Source: Epiperipatus broadwayi
Taxonomy: Eukaryota > Onychophora > Udeonychophora > Euonychophora > Peripatidae
Direction: 5' to 3'
DNA: 64,000 nucleotides
NCBI GenBank assembly: GCA_028023455.1
Contig: JAQFVV010012573.1
Coordinates: 372,001-436,000 of the forward strand
Of the stretch, positions 1-11,898 are shown in pieces. Position 1 is the stretch's first letter; each line of letters starts with the position of its first letter. A program made the translations under genes and the position numbers. Below the pieces are notes generated by a model, which did not search any database, had not been told where the DNA came from, and saw only the letters and a program-made list of their open reading frames with translations.

Positions 1-3000
1 CTATAAGAGAATATCAATAATATAAAGTTTCAAACCAAAAGCGATATTAATTTTTTGAATATGCGACTTATGTGCCAATGATTTCAAAATATGACATAAA
101 ACCCATAAATTTGTCATTATTTTTCCTTAATTCAAAATCATCTAATTTGATAGCTAACACTTTTACAGATGCAAAATATTTTTTCCCAAATCACGATTTG
201 TTCTTGGTAATGCAGTGTTCACGTTAGATGGGATAAGGGAAATTATTAATGATCAATTTGTGAGAAAGAAAAAAAATTAAAATATTTTAAATATCAAAAA
301 TTGGGGACAAATCATTACAATTATGCCAGAATCATTTACCATAGCTTTGAAGTCATAAATTAATGGAGATTTTGAGAATCTATATTAATTGTGTAGAGAT
401 TTTTAAAAAAAAAAAATACATATTTTGAATTAAATATAGTCACTTTTTTAAAATATTTTTTGAAGATTAAGGCAAATATTTTTCAACACGTTCTTTCTAA
501 TGGTTTTGATATGCCATAAAAAGAAAAATACGCTATAACTTTTTTTATAAATTAGTTGCCAAAATTCTAGAAACATAAATACTGTGGAGCGTTTATTTTG
601 CAAATTTAAAATAATAGATTCCTTTTATGGATTTTCTAATCACACATTTAAAAACAAAGATTAGTAAGTTTTAGGGTTAGTACACACACTGATCAGAAAA
701 ATTATATCGTAAGTTGTGTATCAGTATAGTATAAAACTATTATAGAGCCTGATTTTTGCAAAAATTTGTGAAAAAATATTTACTTGCAGAAAATTGAATC
801 TAATTTTGCAAGCTTTATTTTGGCTAATTAATAATGAAGTGATAAAGTATAAATACCTAAGAGTAACAAGCTATATTTGTGAACCAAAATTACTTTTAGA
901 ATTCATGTCTGTGAGTACATTGCGATAATTCCAGCTCTTTGATGCATTTCTAAAGGGGTTCGATCAGTAGGTGAAAATATTTTGAGTTAATGTAGTTAAA
1001 ATTATTTATTATACAAACTGCATTGATAGCTATAAAATGCATTAATTTTAATTATGTACTCATTCTAAAAAATATCAAGTACTTGGTAGCAATAGAAATC
1101 ATTTTACTATTTCAATTGTAAAAAAGAATGTTCATTTTAAAAAGGTAAAGACTTTGTGTGTCCGGGGAGGGGGCATATATCCTCAGTAGAATGCAAATTC
1201 TTTTCTAATTATAAACAATTTTTTTTTTGTATTACATTGATTTACAGATCTTAACTTTCAATGGCATTAAATCAGGAGCTTTGAGTACAAATCTTTAAAA
1301 TCAATAGTAGAATAATAATTTCTGATACAGATTAAAAAAAAATAAAATAGCTGTTTATTTTGTGATTTAATATGTTAAAACAGCTGATGTTTAGATGTTC
1401 TTTTATAAAAAATATGAATACATAACTTTTCTATGCAGCTCATAGCTACTTATAATTTTATAAATAACACTATTTATTATGGCACTTAGGCAATTCTTGA
1501 TTATAAGTCATTCTACTTCTCCCAATTTTAAAATTTTTAATACTAGTCAAAAGTATATCTAGAATCAAATCTAATCAATGAACTCAAAAACTTAGCGAAA
1601 TGTCATATTCACTATATTTTTGAATTATTTACTATTTGTAAATGATTTATAAACAAAATCTTGGCAGGATAAAATTCATATTATATATATCCTACTACAC
1701 AAAACATTTTATACATAATTAATTATAATTTATAATTATTTAAATCCTATCATTCGTTTTGTATAATAATAGAAATTTAAATACAGTTTATAGCTATATT
1801 TTTTTAAATGTGTATGAATAGATTTTCTGCAATATTAATAAAGTTCTTTTCAGAAAAGTCGTTCAAATAAATTTTTCATACTTTTATATAGGCTACATTT
1901 TAAATTTATATAATTACATCATTTATTATATGGAAATTTGGAACAATGAAAATTATTTATCTTTTTTTTTGCTAGATCTATATATGTTGTAATTTATTTT
2001 ATTCTAATTGCCAGTATTATCAATTTCTTTTAGACATCATACAAATAATTACAGTATCTTCACTATTTTCTATTATAGTTACATGTATATCTATGTTTTA
2101 AGCTTCTTTCTTACTAATTTCATTTATACAAGTATTGAAATTCTTAAACTTCATTAACAAGCAGTTTGATTAGCACATATACTTAAAACGATGAAAAGAT
2201 GATAGCTTCCAATTATTGAATTTTGTTTAATCATTTTGAAATTATTTCAATCACTGATTGTGTTTTTCACAAAATTTTTCATTTAATTCAACAAATTCAA
2301 AAATTATCTTGATCATATTTCATTTCACATTTTTTGTTATAACTTTATCCACTTTCTAAACTTCTGAAGTTCTTTCATTAGCCAGAATACAACTTTTGTA
2401 AACTTTTTTAAATTAATGGCTTAATTTCTTTATTCAAATAATTTAAGCTCTGAAGAGTTTTGTTAATTAGAAATAATACAAATGTTTTTACCAACATATT
2501 ATCTAGCTATTAAGTTTGTCAAAATCTATGTACCTAATATTTTTATAATTAAAATTGTTTTATCGAAATGTAAAATAATTTCTGAAAATGACTAGACTTT
2601 ATTGCAATAATAAATTAATTACAACCATGACTTCATAAACATTACTCAGGGTTTTTTGAATTTCAGGCTATCAATTTAAACAGATAAAAGAATAAAAAGT
2701 AGCTGCTTTATGCATTAAATCTATCAGTTCCAACGTTGAATACTAATCTTTATTGACAAAGGCAAGAGCCAGAAACTGGTATGAGAATAGCTATACTGTA
2801 ACACTATAGTATACGATGTCCAATGAATACTTACAATTATATGAAATGGCTCTTACAAGCATATAAGAAAATCATGTGATATTATTGTTGGTATGTAAGT
2901 ATATACCTTTATATAAAGATAATCCAAAAATATTGTCACAAAAGTGACTTTTTATAATGTACTTTTTATATTTACTAAACTGTTCTTCAATTGTAAATTA

Positions 3001-4880
3001 AAATATTTATGCTAATTACAAAATCATGAACATGGTCAATATTTTCAATGACAAAAAAAAAAAATTTACATTTTTGCATACCATTAAATCCCTCCATTTA
3101 ATATTTTAAAATCTTTTAACAAATAAAGAAAAACAGTTTTTAAGTTAGGTAAATTCTCCCTATTCTTATATTTCTTGTCACCAGATTATAACTGCCTAAA
3201 GTATACTCAATTGAATATAGATTAACAATAAGTATACTAAAATTGTTTACCACTGTTTAAGTAACAATCTTTAAAAATTCTCATAAAATCTAAGCATTTC
3301 ATTTGAATATTGGAAAAATTGTAATTATATAAGTGCAATTATTGTTTAAAACATTTTTTCATCATTTGTTTTTAATCAATCCTAAATCACTATTTCAGTT
3401 TTTTTTTCCTCTTTGTATCTAATTCTAATAATGGTATTTCAATTAATCTTTTCAATATTTTTTATTCTCTAATGATAATTCAGAATATATAAACTTCTAT
3501 TTGATTTTGAAGATTTTAACTGGGATGTCAGGCTATTCAAGTGCGAATTAAAGTTTGAAATGCCCCTTCCTTGCACTGATCTAATATTTTTGAATATTTT
3601 CTCTAATCAAATGTCAATTCAATGTTTTAAAGTAACAGCACTGAAAAATAATATCTATCTAAAAAGATCTAAAATGTCTTATAATTTAGGTTTTATATTT
3701 ACAAAAGATGAATAAAATAATCAAAACACATGGAACCTTTATTAATATGGTATAGGTCATCATTTTGCAAGAACTGTTTATAATCAAACTTCTCTAACAG
3801 ATGTTAGTGAATATAAATCTTTTTAAAAGTCCACATAGGCTTAATAACATTTAAATCAGTCAAATGTATAATATTCTCTTAAGTTTCTCAAACCAACATT
3901 TTATTGAATGGGCTGCATAAATTATCTTAAATTGACAGTAATTATTAGGAAACAAAATTGTCATCACAGAATGAATACAATTATCCAAAGTGTTTCAAAT
4001 AATCTGTATCTATTGTGATAGTCGCACATACTGCAATCACACACGTATATATTTAATATTAAACAATATTAAATACTGTAGTTTTCTTTTCGAAATAAAT
4101 AAAAACAAATAAATAAAAGAATTAAACTAATGAAGAAAGAAAATGTCGTAATTAATTACAGTAATGAAATAAAAGAGAGGGAAATGGAATCAAACAAGAT
4201 TCTTATCTTTCACTCTCCAAAGTTGATATTTTGAAAAATATAAGTTTAGAAAATATTGAAATCGTATATTTGGTTTAAAATCAAAGTGAGAAAGAAAATA
4301 TAAACGAAATAGGAACGCAAAAATGATTTATAAAAAAAAAAAGAGTAAAAAATTGAGGAGTTTAAATAAGATTAGAAATAGAATTTAAAATGTGACAAAA
4401 GATAAGGATCTATTCTAGAAAAGTACACATTTTGAAGAAAAATGAAATGCATTTGTGAAGGTATGTATAAAGAGAGCAATGTTTAATGCATGTCAAATGA
4501 AAATAATTTTCTTAAAAAAAAAACAGAAAGAAAAGAAAATAAATAATAAATAAATGTAAAATATTGCTACGAAAATGTATGAAAAAAGTAAATTTGTATG
4601 AGTTGTTGAAGGTGTCTTAAAGTGAAAAGTGTGAAAGGAAAGCTACAAACAAAAAAAGATCAAGATAATGAAAGAATTTGGAAAAAGACATTAATGAATT
4701 AATTGTACAGGGGAGTTCACGTAGAGACTTCAGAGAGGACACTGCTCTGATAAGAAGCAGATTAGAATATAGTAGAAAGCAGACATGAAAATTTAAAAAA
4801 ACCAGAAAGCTGAGTAAAAGAACCTCGACATAGAAGACTGAACACTGTATGAACATGAAAATAATCTACAACATAAGTGA
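1..4880. other. AT-rich stretch without recognisable features
   Basis: Reading both strands I see only A/T-rich sequence with short homopolymer runs. Open frames are short and of low complexity, for example the hydrophobic minus-strand frame at 4617-4856, which is driven by AT-rich composition. No LINE motif, clear inverted repeat, tRNA-like boxes or GC-richer island was found. It is probably intergenic or intronic DNA with old, unreadable repeats. Confidence 0.5.
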
Positions 4881-5171
4881 AGCTTCAAGGATGTGTGGCT
4901 AAGGGCCATCATGATCGCTGGCCGATTCAGACCCACCGTGCTCGTACAGTCACCTCGCCATGTAACAACTGACGGTGTAGAGCCTGTCTTATGATCCGCC
5001 TGCCATGCCCTTGATGCCCTAGTATGGAGAAGTCACTACAGATATAAGAAGAAATTCCACAAACCAAGTCTAAACCTAAGAGCGGCTGTTTCTGCTAAAG
5101 AAGTAGAGGAATTCCACATGACAGTTAGCAGGACCTTAACTCACATCGAAGACGAAGAAAAACCTAGGTAA
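4881..5171 (+). pseudogene. Unidentified coding-like remnant with one in-frame stop
   Basis: This island of clearly higher GC than its surroundings carries one plus-strand frame of about 96 codons, interrupted by a single TGA at 4992-4994 and closed by TAA at 5169-5171. The residues look like real protein: FKDVWLRAIM near the start, then RFRPTVLVQSPRH, and after the stop ALDALVWRSHYRYKKKFHK and a charged end, VSRTLTHIEDEEKPR. The last codons (CCT AGG TAA) overlap a fair splice donor (AG|GTAAAT), so it could be an exon rather than a dead copy. I do not recognise the family. It could be a processed pseudogene, an old transposon ORF or a true exon with a different upstream boundary. The coding look is seen directly; everything else is inference. 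Confidence 0.35.
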
Positions 5172-6543
5172 ATATCACACCTATATAGAACACATGTGCA
5201 CATACTCTTGATTTAAAGTAATTGAAAATTCCAGATATTAATGAGATAGACAGTAATTAGACTCTTTCTAATACTTGGAATGACGACTGTAACTGGATAA
5301 TTTATTTTCATAGATTATAATCATTTATAGGATTTAACCCATACACTTAATCATAGCATTATATCAAAATGATTTTTTTTATTGTATGTAAATATTTCAA
5401 TTGATTTCGTTTTTGTTATTTATTTATTATATTAAATGTTCCTTAATTATGTTGTGTGTTTCGTCTCGTTTCTTTGCCATTCCAAATAGTTAATATACCC
5501 GGAGGGATTTGGGTTATAATTATTACTCCATTTTGAGTACTAAATAACACGTGAGGCTAGTGGTACGGCATTTCTGATCCCATTAAATTTATAATTTATC
5601 CAGATGCTGTAATTCATTAATAATTACAGCAATCGAGAGACGTTTGACCAGGAAAGATAATCTGGGGCAATATCCGTACAATCACAGGTACGGACAAGTA
5701 TGGATATAGATTCGTTTATATCCATATGTTCTCTTTGCTTGCGTTAACGGAAGATGGATGATTTTGAATTTAAGAATCCGTATTATATATAAATAAAAAG
5801 GAACATCTTTCAATCGGTTTCAATTCCATTATGCTATAATGTATAATTATTTACACTTTTATCAGTCACTGGATAAGTTTGTCTAAGTTTACAGAAATTG
5901 ATCAAATAGCCTTCATTCACTAATGTGAATTCTAGTTGTAGGTATATAATGTCAAGTGCATGGACAGTGAAAGATTGGAAATATGGAAGACTATGTGCTG
6001 AAGATTTTCAAAAATACTGCCTCTTCCCAACTGTGAAAGATGGAATAAAATAGTTGTGATTTGGACAGCTATATTATAATTTTCTTTGTTCAATCAAAAT
6101 GCCAATCATTATTTCACCATGGCATTCACATTTACAACCATCAATTTTTATATAAATGTTTAATGTATATCCATGTTCATGACTGATTCTGCGCATTTTT
6201 TTAAAAATTAATTTCTGAGTTTTTTTATTTTTATTTTGGGAGAATGCAGTCACAACTCTTAAGACAATCAATCAATCTTGAAAAAATGCAAAAAAAAATT
6301 AGTAGTTTTGAACATTGATACTTTTGCAGGCTTATATCATCGATATTACGATATTAATTTCACATCAAAGATTTCTTACTACTTCTTTAGTAAAAAAATT
6401 GTTATATTGCTAAGTATTTCCCTTTCATAGAACATGAGATCAAAGATACAACATTAATATGATAAATACTTCTATTATTTTATCCAATCCCTGTATATAA
6501 ATATATATTAAAAAGCAGTGTCAGTTTTCTGGACAGTTAAATA
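5172..6543. other. AT-rich stretch with two small palindromes
   Basis: No gene was recognised. Two perfect or near-perfect hairpins lie close together: 5609-5633, with 9-nt arms GCTGTAATT and AATTACAGC, and 5699-5726, with arms TATGGATATA and TATATCCATA. The sequence at 5460-5760 is somewhat richer in GC than its flanks but carries no open frame that looks like protein. Confidence 0.4.
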
Positions 6544-6871
6544 CATTATTGAAGTAAATGAATAATTAAACAAAAAAAAAAAAAGAAGCAAAAATCACTA
6601 ACAAAATCATTCTATTAGTTAATTAATCTCTTTAGTAAGAGCAGTTTAGCAAAGCCCAATACAAACACGGTTATACAATAAAATCAAAATTGGAAACGAA
6701 TAAAAATCATTATTGAAGTAAATGAATAATTAAACAAAAAAAAAAAAAGAAGCAAAAATCACTAACAAAATCATTCTATTAGTTAATTAATCTCTTTAGT
6801 AAGAGCAGTTTAGCAAAGCCCAATGCAAACACGGTTATACAATAAAATCAAAATTGGAAAGGAATAAAAAT
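6544..6871. repeat. Recent 164-bp tandem duplication
   Basis: Two adjacent units (6544-6707 and 6708-6871) are almost identical. Both contain a 13-base A run of the same length. I saw only two substitutions (aatAcaaac/aatGcaaac and aaaCgaat/aaaGgaat). Such high identity, with even the homopolymer conserved, points to a recent event or to an assembly duplication. Confidence 0.9.
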
Positions 6872-6891
6872 CCTTATGCTGCTCTTCCACA

Positions 6892-7210
6892 AAATAATAA
6901 TAATAATAAAATAATTCTTTACAACAGCTATATAATCAAATAATAATTTTATACATTAAAAAGCTTCATTTTCAGCACCTGCTTTGGTGCCCTTTTCAAA
7001 TGTTACTAATCTATTTAACGTTATATTATTATTGTTTGTTTTAATTCCATTATTGACTGGATGGTTTTATGTCAGGTGATTCGTTAACGTTAAATAGATT
7101 AATAACATTTGAAAAGGGCACCAAAGCAGGTGCTGAAAAAAGTTTTTTAATGTATAAAATTATTATTTGATTATATAGCTGTTGTAAAGAATTATTATTA
7201 TTATTTTTTG
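6892..7210. repeat. Foldback element (inverted repeat, MITE-like)
   Basis: Two arms of about 125 nt (6892-7023 and 7085-7210) are near-perfect reverse complements around a spacer of about 61 nt. The arms share CAGCACCTGCTTTGGTGCCC and CAACAGCTATATAATCAAAT or their complements, and both outer ends are ATT/AAT-rich. There is no coding capacity. A diverged copy of the right half lies at 35735-35890, so this is a dispersed family and not a chance palindrome. Confidence 0.85.
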
Positions 7211-7299
7211 ATTACAATAATAACATATAAGGGCACAACATCAGAATAACTTCATATGTTTATTTATAACAGCAATTTTATACATTTATTTCAATCAAT

Positions 7300-8260
7300 T
7301 AATAGTATTCTGTCCCACGGACAGATACAGAGAGCAATCATATTAATTCTCCATTTCGCCATTACATTCCCTTCATCGCCTAGCACTTCAATTCTACATA
7401 ACTTTTCCCATTTCTTATATCATCCAGCAATGTCAACTTTTTCAATCCTCTCTTGTTCCACTCACCATTCCCTTCTTGTCTCTACTCATCATTTTTTACA
7501 TATTAACCTTTTTTGGGGGAAGGGTGGGGACCATATGACAATTATTAATAATTAACAACATTTTTTAAATCAAAATGACATTACTCTATTACGGAGATTT
7601 GAAAAAGTCATACCGCCTTGAAATTTAAACACCCTCAAGCGATACGGTAATCAGCTACGAATAGAACGAATACGTGTAAATAGCTTCGAAGCACAAAACA
7701 GGCCGTAATATTTTTGTGCAATGTCATGTAAAGTGGCCTAGCTAATGGGTTAATACAATACGTAAATGTTGTATTAGCCTGTAAGGCTGTGGCCGCCGAA
7801 ACGGCATTTTTATGTGTTTTGACACGTAAACAATGCCCCAAGCGGCCGTGCCTGGATTTCAGACTATTACCAATTTCTCTTTCTATTTCTAATTTCTTCA
7901 ATCAATATTTTCTCATTTCCACTTTTCAAAACATATTCATTTGTTATTTTCATTCTTATCCATGACTACATCTCAAAGGCTTCCAAGCTGTTCCTTTCAC
8001 AACTATATAATAATACTCTCCATATTATAACATTTAATTAATCTATTCCTTAATTCATTATTCAAAAATTCACAAAATATTTTCTTTCTCTTAATAAATG
8101 CCTCTTTTGCCGATGCTATTCTTCTTTAACTTCATCTTCATTTCTTCCAGCCTAACTCAACCAAATATATAAATCACTTTACTTGTTGAATTATATTATC
8201 ATGGATTTCAATCAACAGATTTTTTCTATTTTTCCCTGTCCTAAATACTTCTCAACATTA
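7300..8260 (-). pseudogene. LINE B C-terminal region after the reverse transcriptase
   Basis: Minus-strand translation in drifting frames gives the tail expected after the RT palm: a thumb-like segment after KVKINVEKYLG, a stretch ending in KRNW and GHCLR (the conserved W-GH-R tail block of RTE proteins), and further on KKLTLLDDIRNGKSYVELK, the usual carboxyl end. The two parts are split by the GC-richer block at about 7560-7830. There are several stops and frameshifts. Confidence 0.6.
7560..7830. other. GC-richer insertion inside LINE B
   Basis: Between the GHCLR block and the KKLTLLDDIR block of LINE B there is about 270 bp of noticeably higher GC (for example CTGTGGCCGCCGAAACGGC near 7788). 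It does not correspond to LINE sequence. On the minus strand it is open, running on from the LINE and ending near 7635 (88 codons in total), but I do not recognise the product. It is most likely another nested repeat. I could not define its ends or a target-site duplication. Confidence 0.4.
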
Positions 8261-8269
8261 ATCTTCACT

Positions 8270-8660
8270 TCATATTCCATACAAACCTTTCTCCAATTTA
8301 TTCAATATAGTCTGAAAACACTTTACATCCACAGCTATATTAGATACATCATCTGCAAATCTTATACATTTTATTATTCTATGTCCAATATTTGCTCCTC
8401 CACAATCTAAATAATTATTTAACATATCTTCTAAATAAATATTAAAAAGAACAAGTGATATACTGCATCCTTGCCTAACTCCTCTTTCTATATTCACTTC
8501 ATCAGTATCATTATTCTCCAGTCTAATTGTTATTCTTTGTCCAGTATACATATTCCAAATCAAATTTCTCTCTTTCCAAAATACTTTATTTTTAAGATGA
8601 TCATAAGTTTATTTCAAATTATTCTATCAAATGCTTTTTCTAAACCCACAAAACATATTG
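8270..8660 (-). pseudogene. LINE B reverse-transcriptase palm, with FADD catalytic motif
   Basis: The minus strand encodes GLEKAFDRI upstream (the first catalytic Asp block) and then a 97-codon frame (8563-8270) starting MIWNMYTGQRITIRLENN, with RGVRQGCSIS, LFNIYLEDMLNN and IRFADDVSN. RGVRQGC is motif B and FADD (8348-8359) is motif C, holding the two catalytic aspartates. The two parts are separated by a frameshift near 8565. The family role is target-primed reverse transcription of the element RNA at a nicked chromosomal site. The link to the upstream RT segment is broken by the 8661-10517 insertion. Confidence 0.85.
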
Positions 8661-8718
8661 TAATGCTAGCGAGACATATGTTATAAAACTTATGTATATA
8701 TCTGTGTTATATGTGTTG

Positions 8719-9199
8719 AAATAAATTAATAAGTTACAAAAAAGGAAAATAAGCGAGAAAACAAAAAAAATATATTTAAAAGTGGATTTTAAAATATAAT
8801 TTTGAAAAAAAATGAAAGTTTGCATCATTTTTTTTTAGAATAAAACTGTTTTAGCAAAAATAGGGTGGGGAAAGATCTAAAATCCGCTCTCTTCTTTTTA
8901 TAAATTAAAAAATAAATAAATAAATGTTTAAAACCAAATAAATATAAAAGAATAAAATGAAATAAATTAATAAGTTACAAAAAAGGAAAATAAGAGAGAA
9001 AACAAAAAATATATATTTAAAAGTAGATATTAAAATATAATTTTGAAAAAAATGAAAGATTGCATCATTTTTTTTTAGAATAAAACTGTTTTAGCAAGAA
9101 TAGGGTGGGGAAAGATCTAAAATCCGCTCTCTTCTTTTTATAAATTAAAAAATAAATAAATAAATGTTTAAAATCAAATAAATATAAAAGAATAAAATA
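8719..9199. repeat. 240-bp tandem duplication
   Basis: Unit 1 (8719-8959) and unit 2 (8960-9199) align end to end and share GGGTGGGGAAAGATCTAAAA and the tract of ATAAATAAATAAATG. A third unit begins at 9200 and fades after about 15 bases. The copies differ at roughly ten positions, with small A-run length changes, so the event is older than the 6.5-kb duplication. Confidence 0.9.
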
Positions 9200-9462
9200 A
9201 AATAAATTAGTAAAAAAAACTTTTGTAAACTATCTCATCGGCAGGAATGCAATTAATTTGAAAGATTCCTGGCTGATAAAATATAAATATTAATTAAACC
9301 AGATTAAAGTTGTGGTAAAAGAAATAAACAATGGGAAAGTTAGGTATAAAAACAGTAGTTGTATATTGTTAAGAAATTACCCATACTTGTCCAGTGTTTT
9401 TTAAGTTTTACAGAGTCTATGAAAATGTTGTCGTCCAGTGTTTCCAATTTTCCAATCTACTA

Positions 9463-9804
9463 GATCCATTCGTCACTGAGGGCATAGTTAATGTGACCCT
9501 TAGCTGTGATGGAAATATAAATGAAGCCGCAGAAGTTAGCAACATGTGTTGCTAAAAAATCATTGGAATGTTCAACTGGGCTTCATGCCCCAAGTCCTTG
9601 GTTCCATCAACTGTTCTTGCCTGGAATCAATGCCTAAACTATGACATAGACACTATCGCATACTCTCTCTCCTATTGTACAACAGAAGTCTGAAAGAAAG
9701 TCAAGCTGTCGCCAGAAACCAAAAAGCCAGCCATTGGAAAGTTAAAACCAAAAAAAAAAAAAAATGCCAACTGCAGAAAAGATGATGTCACCTCAACCCA
9801 ATAA
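9463..9804 (+). pseudogene. Unidentified coding-like remnant with two in-frame stops
   Basis: One plus-strand frame of 114 codons runs from after a TAG at 9460 to TAA at 9802-9804. It has only two internal stops: a TAA after SNMCC and a TGA after YCTTEV. Its residue composition is protein-like, including VTEGIVNVTLSCDGNINEAA, then NWASCPKSLVPSTVLAWNQC, then a basic KLSPETKKPAIGKLKP tail followed by a lysine run from a long A tract. It lies inside the insertion that splits LINE B and runs opposite to the LINE. I do not recognise the family. It could be a transposon ORF or a captured host fragment. Confidence 0.35.
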
Positions 9805-10104
9805 AACCTAGATATACTTTTTCAATCATAAATGTCTAAACATATATATTTCCCCAATGAAATAAACTATAATGGACATTTGTAATGTTGAATTATTAAC
9901 AAGTAATGTGTATTCATTCATTTATGTTCTGTGTTAACATTTATTATATCTATTTAAATATGTGTTTACAAAAATAAGATTGTTTGCTTAAATGTTACTT
10001 AATCTATACTCGCTCTCTTTTAACTATAATACCAATAATTTGAAGATTAAAAATATTTCCTGTGTTAAGTGATAATGCGCTGGATCCCCTAATCAGGAGT
10101 GTGA

Positions 10105-10365
10105 TTTAGCCTGGATATATTTCAAGCACTGGGTGCATGTGTCTGTCGTCTGGGCATGCCAGCTATATATAACATATATGGCCGGATGGTGGCCGAGACT
10201 TATTTCCAAAACAAATAGTGCTTTAGATGGCAAGTTTTGGCCCAGCAGTATGGAAGGGTGCTATAGCCAGGAAATATGGTCATGATTGAGCTTTTGTGTA
10301 GCCTCAATCTGGCCGTAGGTATTCTACCCCTGTTTGAATGTACTATCCATTGCCACAGGTGTTAA
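10105..10365 (+). pseudogene. GC-richer coding-like patch, unidentified
   Basis: A plus-strand frame runs from after a TGA near 10102 to TAA at 10363-10365, with TAG codons at 10216 and 10264. It reads LGMPAIYNIYGRMVAETYFQ, then FRWQVLAQQYGRVL, then MVMIELLCSLNLAVGILPLF. The minus strand is also fairly open, so the coding direction is not certain and the patch may be a GC-rich repeat rather than a gene. It shares the 8661-10517 insertion with the remnant at 9463-9804. Confidence 0.25.
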
Positions 10366-10498
10366 AGAAGAAAAAGTAATCACATAAAATGAAATATAAT
10401 AAAGAATAGATGTTAATAAATAACCAATATGTGCAAGTAATAAAATAATATTTTGAATATAATAAAAATAATAATGTATCAAGATCATAATTAGCTTG

Positions 10499-10774
10499 TT
10501 AAAGGTGGCGGATTCCAGTACAATATATATACCAATTTTTTAAAATCTTTTTCAATATATCTCTCTGCAATTGTTCTAACAATACCAACAAAATCTCTTG
10601 TACTTTTCCCTCTCTGAAAACCAAACTGTTCTTCTCCAATATAATATTGTCTATTTTCCCATAAATTCTTTGAATTAAAGTTCTCAATAAAACTTTAGAA
10701 GCATGATATAACAAACTTATTGTCCTGTACTTTTTACATTTAATAACTATCTTCTTTTTAAAAATTGAAATCAC
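10499..10774 (-). pseudogene. LINE B reverse-transcriptase fingers/N-terminal palm
   Basis: A 91-codon minus-strand frame contains KCKKYRTISLLYHASKVLLR, which is the conserved Lys-Tyr-Arg-Thr-Ile-Ser-Leu block of RTE reverse transcriptases. It is followed by a weakened form of the Gln-x-Gly-Phe-Arg region (NSLVFREGK) and an aliphatic helix ending KNWYIYC. Coding identity is lost after that point because of the downstream insertion. The adjoining sequence at 10775-10834 and 11347-11890 is more decayed LINE. Confidence 0.75.
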
Positions 10775-10834
10775 TAGTCCTTAAAAAATCTTCAGGCCAA
10801 ATTCCATTATCATATATCAAATTGCAAAACCAAC

Positions 10835-11346
10835 TATTTCCTTTATAATATATATATATATATATAGGGTATATGAGCACAGATTTTCAAACGACTCATC
10901 ACTCTCCACTATCTAATAACACCGATACACTAAGCACATATATGCTGAAAAGATAAATAATCGCCAATATATATGTATTTCATGCTAAACCAGCAATCAT
11001 CAGTTGGTCCAGATTATCATCTCCCACACATATATACTATAAGTGCTCAGATATATATTTAGATAGACAATCTTCATACTTTAATGGACAGGCTCCAATC
11101 TACTACACACTCCAACTCTTCAACCGTCCACCCAATTGAAAATCTGATGATGAAATGCTCAAAGGCCAACCTGAGGTCGAGATTCTTGTCACACCCATGT
11201 TGACCTAATGTCAATCTAAACCCCACATGTACAGGACATAATCCATTTAATACATATGCAAGGATGGGCAGACATCTCTACAATGTAATAACTGAAACAC
11301 AGGCTTGTTATATACCTGTGTCTGTGTTTCAGTTATTTCCTTTATA
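10835..11346 (-). mobile_element. SINE-like retroposon nested in LINE B, with 13-bp target-site duplication
   Basis: The direct repeat TATTTCCTTTATA occurs at 10835-10847 and again at 11334-11346, bracketing a 486-bp insert (10848-11333). Read on the minus strand, the insert starts with a hairpin (AACTGAAACACAG/CTGTGTTTCAGTT) and ends in a (TA)n tail at 10848-10866. A 13-bp duplication with a simple-repeat tail is what LINE-driven retroposition leaves. Copies of the same sequence lie in opposite orientation at 39059-39330 and 39350-39770, sharing for example GGACCAACTGATG, GCTGGTTTAGCATGAAAT and CAACATGGGTGTG. The insertion is younger than LINE B, which it interrupts. Confidence 0.8.
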
Positions 11347-11898
11347 GTAAATTTATCCCATTTCTTTCAAAAATTCTATACATTTTTTTAAATCCAATAA
11401 CCTTACCATTCTTCATTTGTGTAATCGATTTTATTACTTCATCTGACAATATGTCTATCATCTACTTCAATATCTTCTTTATTTTCAAATTCATAATTAA
11501 CTGAATTCTTTTCTTTTCTAAATAGACATTGAAGATATTCTTTCCATCTTTTCAATACGTCACAGCTATCAGTTAATCTCTTTCCATTCTTTTCTGCTGT
11601 TTCACTTGCTAACCATTTCTTTTTATCTTAAGTGACTTTTCTAATTCTACCAAATACCAAATATCTTTTCACCTGTTGAAGCATTTCTATCTCTCTACAT
11701 TTTTCTTTTTCTTAATCTGTTTCTCTTCTTAACTCATTATTAATTTTTCTAAACCAATAAACATCACATGATCACCATTAATTTTTCTATATGCACTTTG
11801 CCCTTCCTCAGTATTGGCATGCTTCCATCTTTTCCAACAAACTTCCCATTATCCAAGATTGATTAGTTTTCTTTAACCAAAGAGTGACTATTTTGTTT

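Larger units (their letters stand above)
8661..10517. mobile_element. 1.85-kb unidentified insertion splitting the LINE B reverse transcriptase
   Basis: LINE B coding reads KNWYIYC on one side (about 10520) and resumes with FVGLEKAF on the other (about 8658), so the DNA between them is foreign. It contains a 240-bp tandem duplication (8719-9199) and two GC-richer coding-like patches on the plus strand (9463-9804 and 10105-10365). Short similar motifs occur at both junctions (ACATATTGT and ACAATATAT), but they are too AT-rich to call as a target-site duplication. The class of the insertion is unknown. Confidence 0.55.

Noticed and set aside
7256-7555. 99-codon plus-strand frame
   Set aside because: Antisense of the LINE B C-terminal region, which reads as the KKLTLLDDIR block on the other strand.
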